Below, piece after piece: positions 23,818 through 32,989 of a DNA stretch of 64,000 nucleotides. Below the pieces are notes generated by a model that was not told where the DNA came from, made no database searches, and saw only the letters and a program-made list of their open reading frames with translations. Each line of letters begins with the position of its first letter. Within the stretch, counting starts at the first letter, position 1. A program made the position numbers and the translations under genes. The stretch is taken from positions 161,034-225,033 of the forward strand of contig NZ_JNWV01000005.1 in NCBI RefSeq assembly GCF_000716535.1, read 5' to 3'. Source of the DNA: Streptomyces flaveolus (lineage in GTDB: Bacteria > Actinomycetota > Actinomycetes > Streptomycetales > Streptomycetaceae).

Positions 23818-24869
23818 TTGACCGCCGTGATGATGCCGTGCGGGGTGATGGCCTCGGTGCAGCGGGTGCGCCGCACCCGGTCGAACCCGACCTCCTTCAG
23901 CGACTTCTCGTAGCCCTCCCAGGAGTAGAGCATCCCGCCCTCGCCGGCGACGGCCGCGAAGAAGGGGCTGGCCAGGGCGGCCATGAGGGGGCCGTCGTAG
24001 TCGTCCTCGGACATCGAGTTCAGGATCAGCACCCGGCCGCCGTCCGGCAGCACGTCGTGGGCGTGGCCGAGGAGCACGCGGATGCGGTCCTGCGGCCAGA
24101 TCTGCAACTGGTGCACGAACATCACGGTGTCGTGTCCCTCGGGGTAGTCACCCGCGAAGATGTCGCCCTCGACCACCTTGACGCGGTCGCCGAGTCCCGC
24201 CTCCGCCACCCGCTTTCGGGCGAGGTCGACCACCTTCGGGATCTCCAGGACCGTGACCTCGACGTCCGGGTGGGCCCGGGCCACCGCCATGGCCATCGTC
24301 GCGTCCCCGCCACCGACGTCGAGGATCCTCCGGGAGGCGCTGAAGTCGCCGTACTTGATCAGGTGCCTGCTGGCGACGGCCGACCAGGTGCCCATGAAGT
24401 GGTAGAAGACCTTCAGGAGTTCGGGGTCCTGGCTGAGCCGGTGGTAGACCGTGGCGCCGTCGCCCGGGTAGCGGCGCAGGCCGACGTTGCTGTTGGCCCG
24501 TAGGGACTCGGTGAAGTCGACGAGGCCGGGGTAGGTGACGTACGCCTCGAACCCGACGACCGCCTTGACGAGTTCCCAGTGCCCGCCAGTGAACAGGTCC
24601 GATATCGACCGCGAGTTGAAGTACCCCTCCGCGGTGCGCTCGACCAGCCGCAGCGAGGTGACACCGAGCAGCAGGATGTCCAAGGACCGCTCTGCCAGGC
24701 CCAGTTCCTCGCCGATCCGCTCACGCGGCGTACCGGGGCTGCGCTCCAGCAGGTCGAAGAGGCCGAGTTCCACACCGGCACGGGTGAACTGGAAGGCGTT
24801 GTGTCCGAGCAGCACGGTGGTCAGGGCGTCCGGGACGACGCTCGCGGGCTGGTTCTGTACCTCGGTCAT
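23814..24869 (-). CDS. class I SAM-dependent O-methyltransferase-like protein
   Basis: 351 residues in the acetylserotonin/hydroxyneurosporene O-methyltransferase family. Seen: an N-terminal dimerisation winged helix (GVELGLFDLLERSPGTP), the SAM motif I LDVGGGDATMAMAVA near 183-197, Asp/Glu motifs VTVLEIPKVV and VEGDIF, and VLPDGGRVLILNSMSEDD. In the position where this family normally has the catalytic His (LHDW), the protein reads LQIW (Gln256), so the usual His base is missing. That may mean a non-phenolic acceptor such as an N-hydroxy group. ATG start with GGGAGA; ATGA overlap with the PPTase gene before it. Confidence 0.85.
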   Translation of the reverse strand: MTEVQNQPASVVPDALTTVLLGHNAFQFTRAGVELGLFDLLERSPGTPRERIGEELGLAERSLDILLLGVTSLRLVERTAEGYFNSRSISDLFTGGHWELVKAVVGFEAYVTYPGLVDFTESLRANSNVGLRRYPGDGATVYHRLSQDPELLKVFYHFMGTWSAVASRHLIKYGDFSASRRILDVGGGDATMAMAVARAHPDVEVTVLEIPKVVDLARKRVAEAGLGDRVKVVEGDIFAGDYPEGHDTVMFVHQLQIWPQDRIRVLLGHAHDVLPDGGRVLILNSMSEDDYDGPLMAALASPFFAAVAGEGGMLYSWEGYEKSLKEVGFDRVRRTRCTEAITPHGIITAVK

Positions 24870-25630
24870 GATGCTTCTCCCTGGAATGAGAGGGTGTCGA
24901 TCAGGTCGTCGGTGGTGAGCGACTGCATGCCGGAGGCGGTGGTGGAACTGCGGCCGGCCGAGGCGTCCGGGGCGCTGACGGCGACCGCGCCGATCACGTC
25001 GGACGGCACGTCGGGCAGGTCGTACAGGAGCCGCCGGCCCAGCCGGTACGGCCGGTCCCGGCCCGTGGCGGCGAGCGGCAGGTGCGAGAGGTCCACGCCC
25101 GGCATCGCGGGCAGGCCGCGCCCGCTGAGCTTGACCAGCGCCTCCTTCCGTACCCAGATCCGCAGGAACGCGGGGTGAGGAGCGGGGGACCCGCGGATCC
25201 GGTCGATCTCACCGCGCGTCAGGAAGGACCCGGACCCGCGGAGGCCGGGCCCGGCGCCGTGGGCGGCCGGCCCGGGCAGCCGCTCGACGTCGATGCCGAC
25301 GGGGTGATCGGCGGCCGAGGCCGCCACCACCCCGTCCGCGTACGACAGGCTGACCCCGCACCGCGCGCCCGTGACCCGCGGCCGGCCGTGCGGGCCCGCA
25401 CAGAGCGGGCACCGCTGGTCCAGCACGACGTCCCGGAACGAGCCGCCTGTCCGCCGTGCGACGCACATCCGGGCCAGGACGTGCGCGGCCAGGAAGTCCG
25501 CCCGGGCCCGCCCGGTGCGCGCGGCGGCGAGGCGCCGTCGCTCGGCGTCGGTCAGGACCGACGCGTCCGCACCGGGCAGGGCCAGGAGCCGGTCCGTCTC
25601 CGCGACGGCGACGGTCAGGACCGGCGTCAC
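24866..25630 (-). CDS. Sfp-type 4'-phosphopantetheinyl transferase
   Basis: 254 residues. Seen: the superfamily motifs VGIDVERL (Asp114 and Glu116) and RIWVRKEALVKLSGRGL (Glu163), which bind Mg and CoA, plus an N-terminal RARADFLAAHVLARM helix. A short Cys motif (CPLCAG) precedes the CoA-binding region. The enzyme converts apo carrier proteins to holo forms. In this operon it would serve the ACP, PCP and PKS ACP domains encoded here. GTG start, seven bases after the EamA gene; its stop overlaps the methyltransferase start. Confidence 0.9.
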   Translation of the reverse strand: MTPVLTVAVAETDRLLALPGADASVLTDAERRRLAAARTGRARADFLAAHVLARMCVARRTGGSFRDVVLDQRCPLCAGPHGRPRVTGARCGVSLSYADGVVAASAADHPVGIDVERLPGPAAHGAGPGLRGSGSFLTRGEIDRIRGSPAPHPAFLRIWVRKEALVKLSGRGLPAMPGVDLSHLPLAATGRDRPYRLGRRLLYDLPDVPSDVIGAVAVSAPDASAGRSSTTASGMQSLTTDDLIDTLSFQGEAS

Positions 25631-25637
25631 CGGCTCC

Positions 25638-26567
25638 TCACTTCTTGCGCTGGCTGTAGACGACGCCGGCGAGCGACAGCGCGCCGCCCACCACCGCGAG
25701 CCACGGCGGTGTCTCGTCGAGGATCAGCCAGGCCAGGGTCACCGCGATCGGCGGGGACAGGTAGGTGAGCGCGCCCATCTTCCCCGCGGTGGAGCGGGCC
25801 AGCGCGTAGCCCCAGGTGGTGAAGGCGACCGAGGTCGGGAACACACCGAGGTACAGCGTCCAGCCGATCGCCTCGCCGCTCGCGTGCGAGAGGTTGTCGA
25901 TGAGCTGGGGCAGGAACGGCAGGCAGAGCACGGCGCCGACGACACACGCCAGCCAGGTGATCACCAGGGCCGAACTGTTGCCGAGCAGCGGCTTCTCGGT
26001 GACGACACCGCCCGCGTACGCGGCGGCGGCCAGCAGCGCCAGCGCACTGCCCGTCCCGGCCTCCAGGCCCTTGCTGGAGGTCGCGAGGCCGATCAGCAGC
26101 ACACCGGCGAGGGCGACGACGCCGCCGACGACCAGGGGACGCGGGAAGCCCTCCTTGAGGAGGAACCCGGCCAGTACGGCGATCAGCACCGGCCCCAGGC
26201 TGATGATCATGGATGTGGTGCCGGCGTCGATCCGCTGCTCGGCGGCGTTCAGCGCCACGTTGTACACGCCGAACCACAGCAGACCGCACAGCACCAGGCG
26301 CGGCAGGTCGGAGCGGGGCGGCAGCGGGACCCTGCGGACCAGGACGACCGCGCCCAGCAGCACCGCACCGATGAACAGCCGCGCCAGGGTCAGCGCCCCC
26401 GGATCGAGGTCCTTGCCGGCCGCGCGGATGCCGATGAACGCGGAAGCCCACAGGAAGACGGTCAGCAGCCCGGCCGCGACCGCGAGCGGCGGTGTGCCCG
26501 GGGACGGGGGCGGGGTCTGCGGTGAATCCGGTGAGGCGGTCCCCTGATTGGCTTGCGCAGAGGTCAC
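25638..26567 (-). CDS. EamA/DMT-family transporter
   Basis: 309 residues with about ten hydrophobic segments in two EamA halves (AGLLTVFLWASAFIGIRAAG near the start; WTLYLGVFPTSVAFTTWGYAL in the second half) and a short basic C-terminus (SQRKK). Drug/metabolite transporters of this type export amino acids, nucleobases and small metabolites. The GTG start overlaps the NRPS stop by four bases, so it is made with the biosynthetic enzymes and is the best candidate for product export or self-protection. Substrate and direction are inferred from context only. Confidence 0.87.
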   Translation of the reverse strand: MTSAQANQGTASPDSPQTPPPSPGTPPLAVAAGLLTVFLWASAFIGIRAAGKDLDPGALTLARLFIGAVLLGAVVLVRRVPLPPRSDLPRLVLCGLLWFGVYNVALNAAEQRIDAGTTSMIISLGPVLIAVLAGFLLKEGFPRPLVVGGVVALAGVLLIGLATSSKGLEAGTGSALALLAAAAYAGGVVTEKPLLGNSSALVITWLACVVGAVLCLPFLPQLIDNLSHASGEAIGWTLYLGVFPTSVAFTTWGYALARSTAGKMGALTYLSPPIAVTLAWLILDETPPWLAVVGGALSLAGVVYSQRKK

Positions 26568-29500
26568 AGACGTTCACTTCCTTGTCGGTCTACGGGGACG
26601 GTTCGCTCAGAGGTGTCCAGGGCCGCCGCCAGCCGCCGCGCGACCTGGGCGACGTGGGGCGGGCGCAGCAGGGTGAAGTGGTTTCCGGGGAGCGTGGCCT
26701 CCTCGCGGACACCGCCCCGGGTCTGCCGCGCCCAGGAGGCGCGGTGTTCCCGGAGCCGGTCACGGGCCCACCAGAGGGTCAACGGGGCGTCGACGACCGA
26801 CGGGTGGTGCGTGAGCATCAACTGCTCGTGCCGTTCGGCCAGTTCCGCCTCGCGGAGCAGGGCTTCGGACGGCAGCACCCGGGAGCCGCGCTCCTCGGCC
26901 CAGGTGATCAGCAGCTTCAGCCGTTCCGCCAGCGGCAGTCCGCGCAGCCGGTCACGGAGTGCCGCGGTGTCCTCGGCGGTGACGTCGAGTCCGGGCAGGG
27001 AGTCCGCCAGGGCGACGGCCGGTGCGAGCAGCGGGTCCGGTTCGCCCTCCCCGGGCACGGAGGAGTCCAGCAGGGCGACCAGCGCGACCCGCTCGCCCGC
27101 CGCCTCCAGCCCGGCGGCCACCTCGACCGCCAGGGCACCGCCCATCGACCAGCCCGCCAGGTGGTACGGCCCGGTCGGCCGGCGCTCCCGGATGACGTCC
27201 ACGTACCGTTCCGCCATCGCGGCCAGGCTGTCCGCCTCCGCCTCACCGGACAGGGCACGCGACCGGACGCCCAGCACCTCCCGTCCCGGCGGCAGCAGCG
27301 TGACCAGCTCCCGGTACGCCATCACGTCACCGCCCGCGGGATGGAGCAGGAACAGCGGCGCGGGCGTGACGGGGGCCCGGAGCGACAGGATCAGCGCGTG
27401 CTCGGACCCCGCCGAGACCAGCTCGGCGAACCGGGCCACCGTGGGCGCCTCGAACAGCGCGGTGAGCGGCAGCCGTACCCCGAAGCGGCGGGCCACCACC
27501 GCCATCAGGCGCGCCGCGAGCAGCGAGTGACCACCCAGCTCGAAGAAGTCGTCGTCCAGGCCGATCGTGTCCGCGTCCCGCCCGAGCAGTTCGGCCCACA
27601 GCCCGGCGACCGTGCGCTGGAGCGGGGTCCGCGCGGCGCGGGCCGCAGCGGTGGCGGCGGTCGCCGGGGCGGGGGCCGGCAGGGCGGCGCGGTCGAGCTT
27701 GCCGTTGGCGGTGACGGGCAGCGCGGCCAGCGGCACGAAGACGGGCGGCACCATGTGGTCCGGCAGGGAGCGTTCCAGGAAGGCCCGCAGCTCCCGCGGC
27801 CCGGGCGGCTCGGCTCCGGCGGCCGGTACGACGTACCCCACCAGCCGGTCGTCCACCAGCCGTACCGCGGCGGCCCGCACCGACGGGTGGGCGGCCAGCC
27901 GTGCCTCGATCTCACCGAGTTCGATCCGGTAGCCGCGCAGTTTGACCTGGCCGTCGGCACGGCCGATGAACTCGAAGGCGCCGTCGGGCCGTTGCCGCAC
28001 CAGATCCCCGGTCCGGTACAGCCGCCCGCCGGGCCGGCGCGGATCGGGCACGAAGCGCTCGGCGGTGAGTTCGTCGCGGCCCCGGTACCCGGCCGCGAGC
28101 TGCACCCCGCCGATGTGCAGTTCTCCCACGATGCCGAGGGGCAGCGGGGTCAGCCGGTCGTCCAGCACGTCGAGCGTGGTGTTGGCGACCGGGCGGCCGA
28201 TCGGCACGGAGCCGGCCGCGTCCCGCGGTCCGCACCGCCACGCCGACACGTCCACGGACGCCTCGGTGGGCCCGTACAGGTTGTGCAGTTCGACGGCGGG
28301 CGGCGGGAAGACCTCGAAGAACCGCCGGACGAGGTCCGGCGGCAGGGCCTCGCCGCTGGCGATCACACGGCGCAGCGCACCGCAGCGGGAGGCCGCCGGG
28401 TCGGCGAGGAAGATCCGCAGCATGGACGGGACGAAGTGCACGGTCGTCACCGACGTACGGCGGATCACCTCGGCCAGGTAGCCCGGGTCGCGATGGCCGC
28501 CGGGCCGGGCCACGACGAGGCGCGCACCGGTCATGAGCGGCCAGAAGAACTCCCACACGGACACGTCGAACGTGAAGGGCGTCTTCTGCAGGACCGTGTC
28601 GGCCGCCGTGAGCCCGTACTCGTCCTGCATCCACAGGAGGCGGTTGCAGATGCCCCGGTGGGTGAGCATGACGCACTTGGGTGTGCCCGTGGACCCCGAC
28701 GTGTAGATGAGGTAGGCCGGTTGGCCGGGCGCCACCATCACGTCGGGTGCCGTGCCCTCCGGCTCCGCCGCCTGGGTCAGGTCGACCCGCAGGACCGGTA
28801 CGCCCTCCGGGAGCCCGTCCGCCGGCCCGGTGGTGAGGACCAGTTCGGCGCCGGCGTCGGCGAGCATGAACGCCGTGCGTTCGGCGGGCGTGGCCGGATC
28901 GAGGGGGAGGTAGGCCCCGCCCGCCTTGAGGACGGCGAGCAGGCTGACGACCAGCTCCAGGGAGCGCTCCATGCGCACGGCCACCGTCGCACCGGGCGTG
29001 AAGCGGTCCTCCCCGACGGCGCGCCGGATCCGCCGGGCCAGCCGGCCGGCCGCCGCGTCCAGCTCCGCGTAGGTCAGGGAGCGGTCCTCGAAGACGATCG
29101 CGGTCGCGTCGGGGGTGCGGCGTGCCTGCCGTTCGATGTGCGCGTGCAGCGGGACGTCGAGGTCGTAGGACCGGGCGGTGTCGTTCCAGGCGTCGAGCTG
29201 CTTCAGCTCCTCGTCCGACAGCATCGGCGCGGCCGACACGGTCTCGTCGGGCCGGGCCAGCAGTGCGTCGAGCAGGGCGAGGTAGTGCCCGGTGGTGCGC
29301 TCCCGCTGCACCTCGTCGAAGCAGGCGGTGTTGAAGTCGAAGTCGAGCACGAAGCGCGTCGGGGCGGTGGGCTCCGGGCGCAGCTCCCTGACCTGGAGGG
29401 TGAGCCGGTCGGGGGAGTGCCCGGTGTCCAGGAGCTCGAAGCCGACCGTGCCGCCGAAGCCCTCGAAGACCGCGTTCTGGTAGTTGAGGTACACGTCGTA

Positions 29501-31912
29501 CAGGCGGGCGCCGGCGCGATGCCGGGGCACGTGCTCCTGGTAGCGGGCCGCTTGCAGGAAGGCGCGCTGCGTCTCCCGGGCGAGGTGGCGCAGCGTGGTG
29601 TCGCCGCCGGCCCGCACCTGCAGCGGGAGCACGTTCATGAACAGGCCGGCCGTGTCGCGGAACTCGGCCGGACGGTTCGCGAACGGCGTGCCGACGCGCA
29701 GGAGTTCCCCGCCGCCGACGCGGCGCAGGTAGGCGAAGAGCGCGGTGGCGAACGCCACGGCGGGTGAGGCGTGCCCCTCCCGCCGGGCGAACTCGGCGAT
29801 GCGGGTGCTGCGTTCGGCGCCGAGGTCCACGGTGAGCCGGGCGGTACGGGTCGTGCCCGCCACGTCGTCTTCCCTGCCGTAGAAGACCGGCCGCTCCACC
29901 GGCTCGGCCAGCGTCTCGCGCCAGTGGCGTTCGGCCCGGGCGCGGCGCTCGGAGCCGCGCAGCGAACGCTCGTGGTCGACGTACGCCTGGAACGGCGGCA
30001 GCGGCGCGGCCTCGTCGAGGCTCCCGCGCCGGTCCAGGTCGTAGTACGCGGACAGGGTGCGCAGGAACAGGGACATCGACCACGCGTCGCAGACCAGGTG
30101 GTCCACGTCGAGGTACCAGGCGTACGCCGAGTCGCCCAGCCTCAGCAGGGCGGAGTCGAAGACGGACCGCGCCGGGTCGAGCCCGGACCCGCTGCGCCGC
30201 CGGGCCCAGCGCAGGGCGGCCTCGTGGGGGTCCGGCTCGCCGGTGAGGTCCACCAGGTCCACCGGCGCAGGAACGGACTCGGCGACCCGGCGCAGCGGGA
30301 CGCCGTCCACCTCGTGGAAGGTGCTGCGCAGGGCGTCGCTGTGGTCCACCAGCTTCTGGAAGGCACGCTGGAAGCGGTCGTGGTCCAGCGGGCCGGGGAG
30401 GGTGTAGAGGGCGGTGACGTTCTCGTAGTACAACCGCACGTCCCGGGCGGTCTTCTTGCCGAACCACAGGGCTAGTTGGCTGTCCGTCAGATTCGTCGTG
30501 GGATGCGGTCCGTCCGTCACCGCCGGCGCCTGCGGTGAGCGCACGGCCTGCCGGACCACCTCCTGGAACTCCTCGGCCCAGCGGGCGACGGTGGCGGCGT
30601 CGAACAGGTCGGTGCGGTACTCGAAGCAGCCGAGCAGCTCGCCGTCCTGCTCGCGCAGGTGCAGGCTGAGGTCGAGGGGGGACACACCGAGGCCGAAGTC
30701 GTCCGGGGCGGCCGGGGTGACGGTCAGCCGCCCCGCGCGCCGGCCCGCGGTGACGGCGGGCTGGAGCGAGAAGGCGGTCTGCCGCAGCACCGGGCGCCCG
30801 GGCAGCCGGGGCGGGTTCGTCTCCCGCACGATGTCGCCGAACGGGATGCCGTGGGTCAGCGCGCCCCTGACCACCTCGCCGGCGTGCCGGGCCGTCTCCG
30901 TGAACGTCTGTCCGGGCCGCAGCCGCAACCGCAGCGGCAGCGTGTTCACGAAGAAGCCGATCAGGGCCTGTTCGGCGGCTCCCTCACGCTCGTCCACGGG
31001 GGCGCCGACGACGAGGTCCAGGCCGCCGGTGATCCTGTGGAGCGTGACGGCGTAGGCGGCGAGCAGGAGGCCGTACACGGTGGACCGGTCGCGGGCGGCC
31101 GCCGCGCGCAGCTCCTCGTGGAGACCGGCGGGGATCCGGAAGCCGTGCCGGGCGCCCACGATCGCCTCCCGGGCCGGCCGGGGCCGGTCGGTGGGGAGTT
31201 CGAGGACCGGAAGCTCGCCGGACAGTTCGCCGCGCCAGTACGCGACCGACCGGTCGTGCTCCGCGCCGGCAGCCCGCCGCCCGCCGGCCGGGAGGGCGAC
31301 GGGAGCGGGCAGGGGGGACGGGCGGCCCTCGGTGAAGGCCTCGTACAGCGCTGTCAGTTCGGAGGTGAAGACGCCCATCGACCAGCCGTCGCAGACCAGG
31401 TGGTGCGCGACGACGGTCAGCACGTGCCGCTCGGCCGTGAACCGGTAGAGCGTGAAGCGGGCCAGGGGCGCCTGGTCCAGCGCGAAGGGACGCCTGCCGT
31501 TCTCCGCGTGCGCCCGGCGGGCCCCGCGCTCGCGGTCCGGTGGCTCCAGCGCGCCGAGGTCGATCAGGGGGAGTTCTACGGGCCAGGGCGCGACGACGTG
31601 CCGCACCGGCCGGCCGTCCCGCTCGAGGAACGCCGTGCGCAGCGACTCGTGCCGGGCCGTGACCTCGGTCAGCGCCCGGCGCAGCGCCTCGGCGTCGAGC
31701 GGCCCCTCCAGGTGCAGCGCGGCGGAGAGGTGGTGGGCCGGGCTGTCGGGGTCGAGGCGCTGGAGCAGCCACAGCCGCGCTTGCGCGTCGGAAACGGCGG
31801 TGGCGTCTTCGGGGTGGGCCGCGGGCGTGGCCGGGCGCCGGCGCAGCCGGGCCATGAACCGGGCGCGCTCGGGCCCGGACAACCCGGCGAGGTGGCCCAG
31901 GAGATCGCTCAC
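26564..31912 (-). CDS. NRPS, C-C-A-PCP-TE, predicted serine-activating
   Basis: 1782 residues. Domains: C1 at about 35-465 with canonical HHLVCDG (170-176); C2 at about 475-890, where the motif is DHLVCDA (604-610), keeping the second His and Asp but losing the first His and the Gly. The A domain spans about 915-1420 with YTSGSTGTP and NGKLDR. The PCP has Ser1463 (GGHSLLA). The TE has Ser1589 (GWSMGG) and a final GNHFTLL His. Aligning the pocket to GrsA gives D-V-W-H-I-S-L-V-D-K, one residue from the EntF serine code, so serine is predicted. Two C domains share one A domain, so one C domain needs a substrate loaded elsewhere, presumably the aminoacyl-ACP made by the two genes just upstream. 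GTG start inside the ligase stop. Confidence 0.9.
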   Translation of the reverse strand: MSDLLGHLAGLSGPERARFMARLRRRPATPAAHPEDATAVSDAQARLWLLQRLDPDSPAHHLSAALHLEGPLDAEALRRALTEVTARHESLRTAFLERDGRPVRHVVAPWPVELPLIDLGALEPPDRERGARRAHAENGRRPFALDQAPLARFTLYRFTAERHVLTVVAHHLVCDGWSMGVFTSELTALYEAFTEGRPSPLPAPVALPAGGRRAAGAEHDRSVAYWRGELSGELPVLELPTDRPRPAREAIVGARHGFRIPAGLHEELRAAAARDRSTVYGLLLAAYAVTLHRITGGLDLVVGAPVDEREGAAEQALIGFFVNTLPLRLRLRPGQTFTETARHAGEVVRGALTHGIPFGDIVRETNPPRLPGRPVLRQTAFSLQPAVTAGRRAGRLTVTPAAPDDFGLGVSPLDLSLHLREQDGELLGCFEYRTDLFDAATVARWAEEFQEVVRQAVRSPQAPAVTDGPHPTTNLTDSQLALWFGKKTARDVRLYYENVTALYTLPGPLDHDRFQRAFQKLVDHSDALRSTFHEVDGVPLRRVAESVPAPVDLVDLTGEPDPHEAALRWARRRSGSGLDPARSVFDSALLRLGDSAYAWYLDVDHLVCDAWSMSLFLRTLSAYYDLDRRGSLDEAAPLPPFQAYVDHERSLRGSERRARAERHWRETLAEPVERPVFYGREDDVAGTTRTARLTVDLGAERSTRIAEFARREGHASPAVAFATALFAYLRRVGGGELLRVGTPFANRPAEFRDTAGLFMNVLPLQVRAGGDTTLRHLARETQRAFLQAARYQEHVPRHRAGARLYDVYLNYQNAVFEGFGGTVGFELLDTGHSPDRLTLQVRELRPEPTAPTRFVLDFDFNTACFDEVQRERTTGHYLALLDALLARPDETVSAAPMLSDEELKQLDAWNDTARSYDLDVPLHAHIERQARRTPDATAIVFEDRSLTYAELDAAAGRLARRIRRAVGEDRFTPGATVAVRMERSLELVVSLLAVLKAGGAYLPLDPATPAERTAFMLADAGAELVLTTGPADGLPEGVPVLRVDLTQAAEPEGTAPDVMVAPGQPAYLIYTSGSTGTPKCVMLTHRGICNRLLWMQDEYGLTAADTVLQKTPFTFDVSVWEFFWPLMTGARLVVARPGGHRDPGYLAEVIRRTSVTTVHFVPSMLRIFLADPAASRCGALRRVIASGEALPPDLVRRFFEVFPPPAVELHNLYGPTEASVDVSAWRCGPRDAAGSVPIGRPVANTTLDVLDDRLTPLPLGIVGELHIGGVQLAAGYRGRDELTAERFVPDPRRPGGRLYRTGDLVRQRPDGAFEFIGRADGQVKLRGYRIELGEIEARLAAHPSVRAAAVRLVDDRLVGYVVPAAGAEPPGPRELRAFLERSLPDHMVPPVFVPLAALPVTANGKLDRAALPAPAPATAATAAARAARTPLQRTVAGLWAELLGRDADTIGLDDDFFELGGHSLLAARLMAVVARRFGVRLPLTALFEAPTVARFAELVSAGSEHALILSLRAPVTPAPLFLLHPAGGDVMAYRELVTLLPPGREVLGVRSRALSGEAEADSLAAMAERYVDVIRERRPTGPYHLAGWSMGGALAVEVAAGLEAAGERVALVALLDSSVPGEGEPDPLLAPAVALADSLPGLDVTAEDTAALRDRLRGLPLAERLKLLITWAEERGSRVLPSEALLREAELAERHEQLMLTHHPSVVDAPLTLWWARDRLREHRASWARQTRGGVREEATLPGNHFTLLRPPHVAQVARRLAAALDTSERTVPVDRQGSERL

Positions 31913-32730
31913 GGAGCCGCCTCCGCAACCCGCTCCAGGATGTCGTCGATGTCCGTGTGGGTCTCCAGGAGGGCCGCGATCCACCGCTCCAGACCGAAGG
32001 CGACACATCCGGTGTAGGCCGGTCCGCCGTCGGCGAGGGAGATGCCGCAGCGTTCCCCGAAGAAGTTGCGGTGGAAGTTCAGGGAGCCGATGGCCAGTGC
32101 GCCCCCGTGCACGAACTCCTCCTTCACCGGGAAGAGTTGCGCCAGCAGCGCCCGCCCGCCGCTCTTCTCGAAGAACGGGTCCGACGCCGGCTGGACGTCC
32201 AGGCCGAGCCCGAGCCGGGCCGCGAACTCCACCACCTTCGGCCGGAACGCGGCCAGATGCTCCAGGACGGCCTCGCGCGGTCCCAGGCACACGATCTCCC
32301 GCATGGTGAAGCCGTGCAGCCGGCGCAGCCCGTCGTAGTGGTCCTCGTTGCGGAAGCACTTGGCGACGGTGGTGACGTACCGGGGCCCGGCGAGGGTCGC
32401 GGACCGGTGGTGCAGGTACACGTTGTAGCAGGCCGCGGAGACCAGTCCGTACGCGCTCTTGCCGAGACGCTCGGGAGGCAGCGCGGCGTCGTCCGTCACC
32501 TTCTGCGCCGGCAGTCTCAACGGCGCTGTCATCAGGGCGAGTTGCGGGAAGTTGTCGAAGTAGTCGATGGACGCCAGGTCCGCCGTGCTGATGACCGCCG
32601 GGAAGAGCATCGGGGTCGCGCCGCACTCCTGGGCCCAGGCCCGGAAGCGCTCGTCCAGCAGGTCCATGAGGCGGACCAGTTCCGGGCCGAGGGCGACGAG
32701 ACCGTCGCGCTCCGTGTAGAGATCACTCAT
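31909..32730 (-). CDS. amino acid:[carrier protein] ligase (aaRS-like)
   Basis: 273 residues, a class II aminoacyl-tRNA synthetase catalytic core without any tRNA-binding arm. This matches the SerRS-like amino acid:[carrier protein] ligases (Bradyrhizobium Bll0957 type) that adenylate Gly or Ala and move it to the phosphopantetheine of a small ACP. Seen: motif 2 FRNE (126-129), motif 3 GLER (246-249), and likely Zn ligands Cys125 (AKCFRNE), Glu145 (MREIV) and Cys242 (TGCVAFG), in the family pattern. It overlaps the ACP gene by eight bases, which pairs enzyme and partner. The amino acid is not readable from sequence; Gly or Ala is the family norm. Confidence 0.87.
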   Translation of the reverse strand: MSDLYTERDGLVALGPELVRLMDLLDERFRAWAQECGATPMLFPAVISTADLASIDYFDNFPQLALMTAPLRLPAQKVTDDAALPPERLGKSAYGLVSAACYNVYLHHRSATLAGPRYVTTVAKCFRNEDHYDGLRRLHGFTMREIVCLGPREAVLEHLAAFRPKVVEFAARLGLGLDVQPASDPFFEKSGGRALLAQLFPVKEEFVHGGALAIGSLNFHRNFFGERCGISLADGGPAYTGCVAFGLERWIAALLETHTDIDDILERVAEAAP

Positions 32731-32989
32731 GGCTCACCGCGCCGGCGCCGGTGATGTCCGCCAGAACCGTGTCGCGTATCCCGCGCAGGGTCCGGAATCC
32801 GACGACGTTCTCCGCGGTCAGCTCCAGCTCGTGGCCGGCCAGCTCCTCCAGCAGGAGCAGGAGCTGGGGGAAGTCGAGGGAGTCGATGAGCCGGCTGTCG
32901 ATGAGGTCCTCGTCCCAGCCGACGGCGGTGACCTCCGGATTGCGCGCCAGCAGCCAAGCCCGCACCTGCTCGATCACGTCCGTCCCCAT
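32723..32989 (-). CDS. stand-alone acyl/aminoacyl carrier protein
   Basis: 88 residues. Seen: the carrier motif LIDSLDF with Ser37 as phosphopantetheine site, a helical bundle pattern (VIEQVRAWLLARNP; LLLLLEELAGHELELTAENV) and an acidic surface. DSLDF is also the motif seen in carrier partners of amino acid:[carrier protein] ligases. The ATG start shares a base with the diiron gene stop (TGATG) and the 3' end overlaps the ligase start by eight bases. It probably carries the amino acid made reactive by the ligase, presents it to the NRPS and may be the tether on which the oxygenase works. Confidence 0.88.
   Translation of the reverse strand: MGTDVIEQVRAWLLARNPEVTAVGWDEDLIDSRLIDSLDFPQLLLLLEELAGHELELTAENVVGFRTLRGIRDTVLADITGAGAVSHE

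Noticed and set aside
26492..29767. Very long plus-strand open frame opposite the NRPS
   Set aside because: It is the antisense shadow of the NRPS gene, with Arg/Gly/Pro-rich sequence and no domain; the minus strand reads clean C-C-A-PCP-TE domains.
31909..32730. True seryl-tRNA synthetase
   Set aside because: It has only the catalytic core, no tRNA-binding coiled coil, and overlaps a carrier protein gene; the family of carrier-protein ligases fits better.
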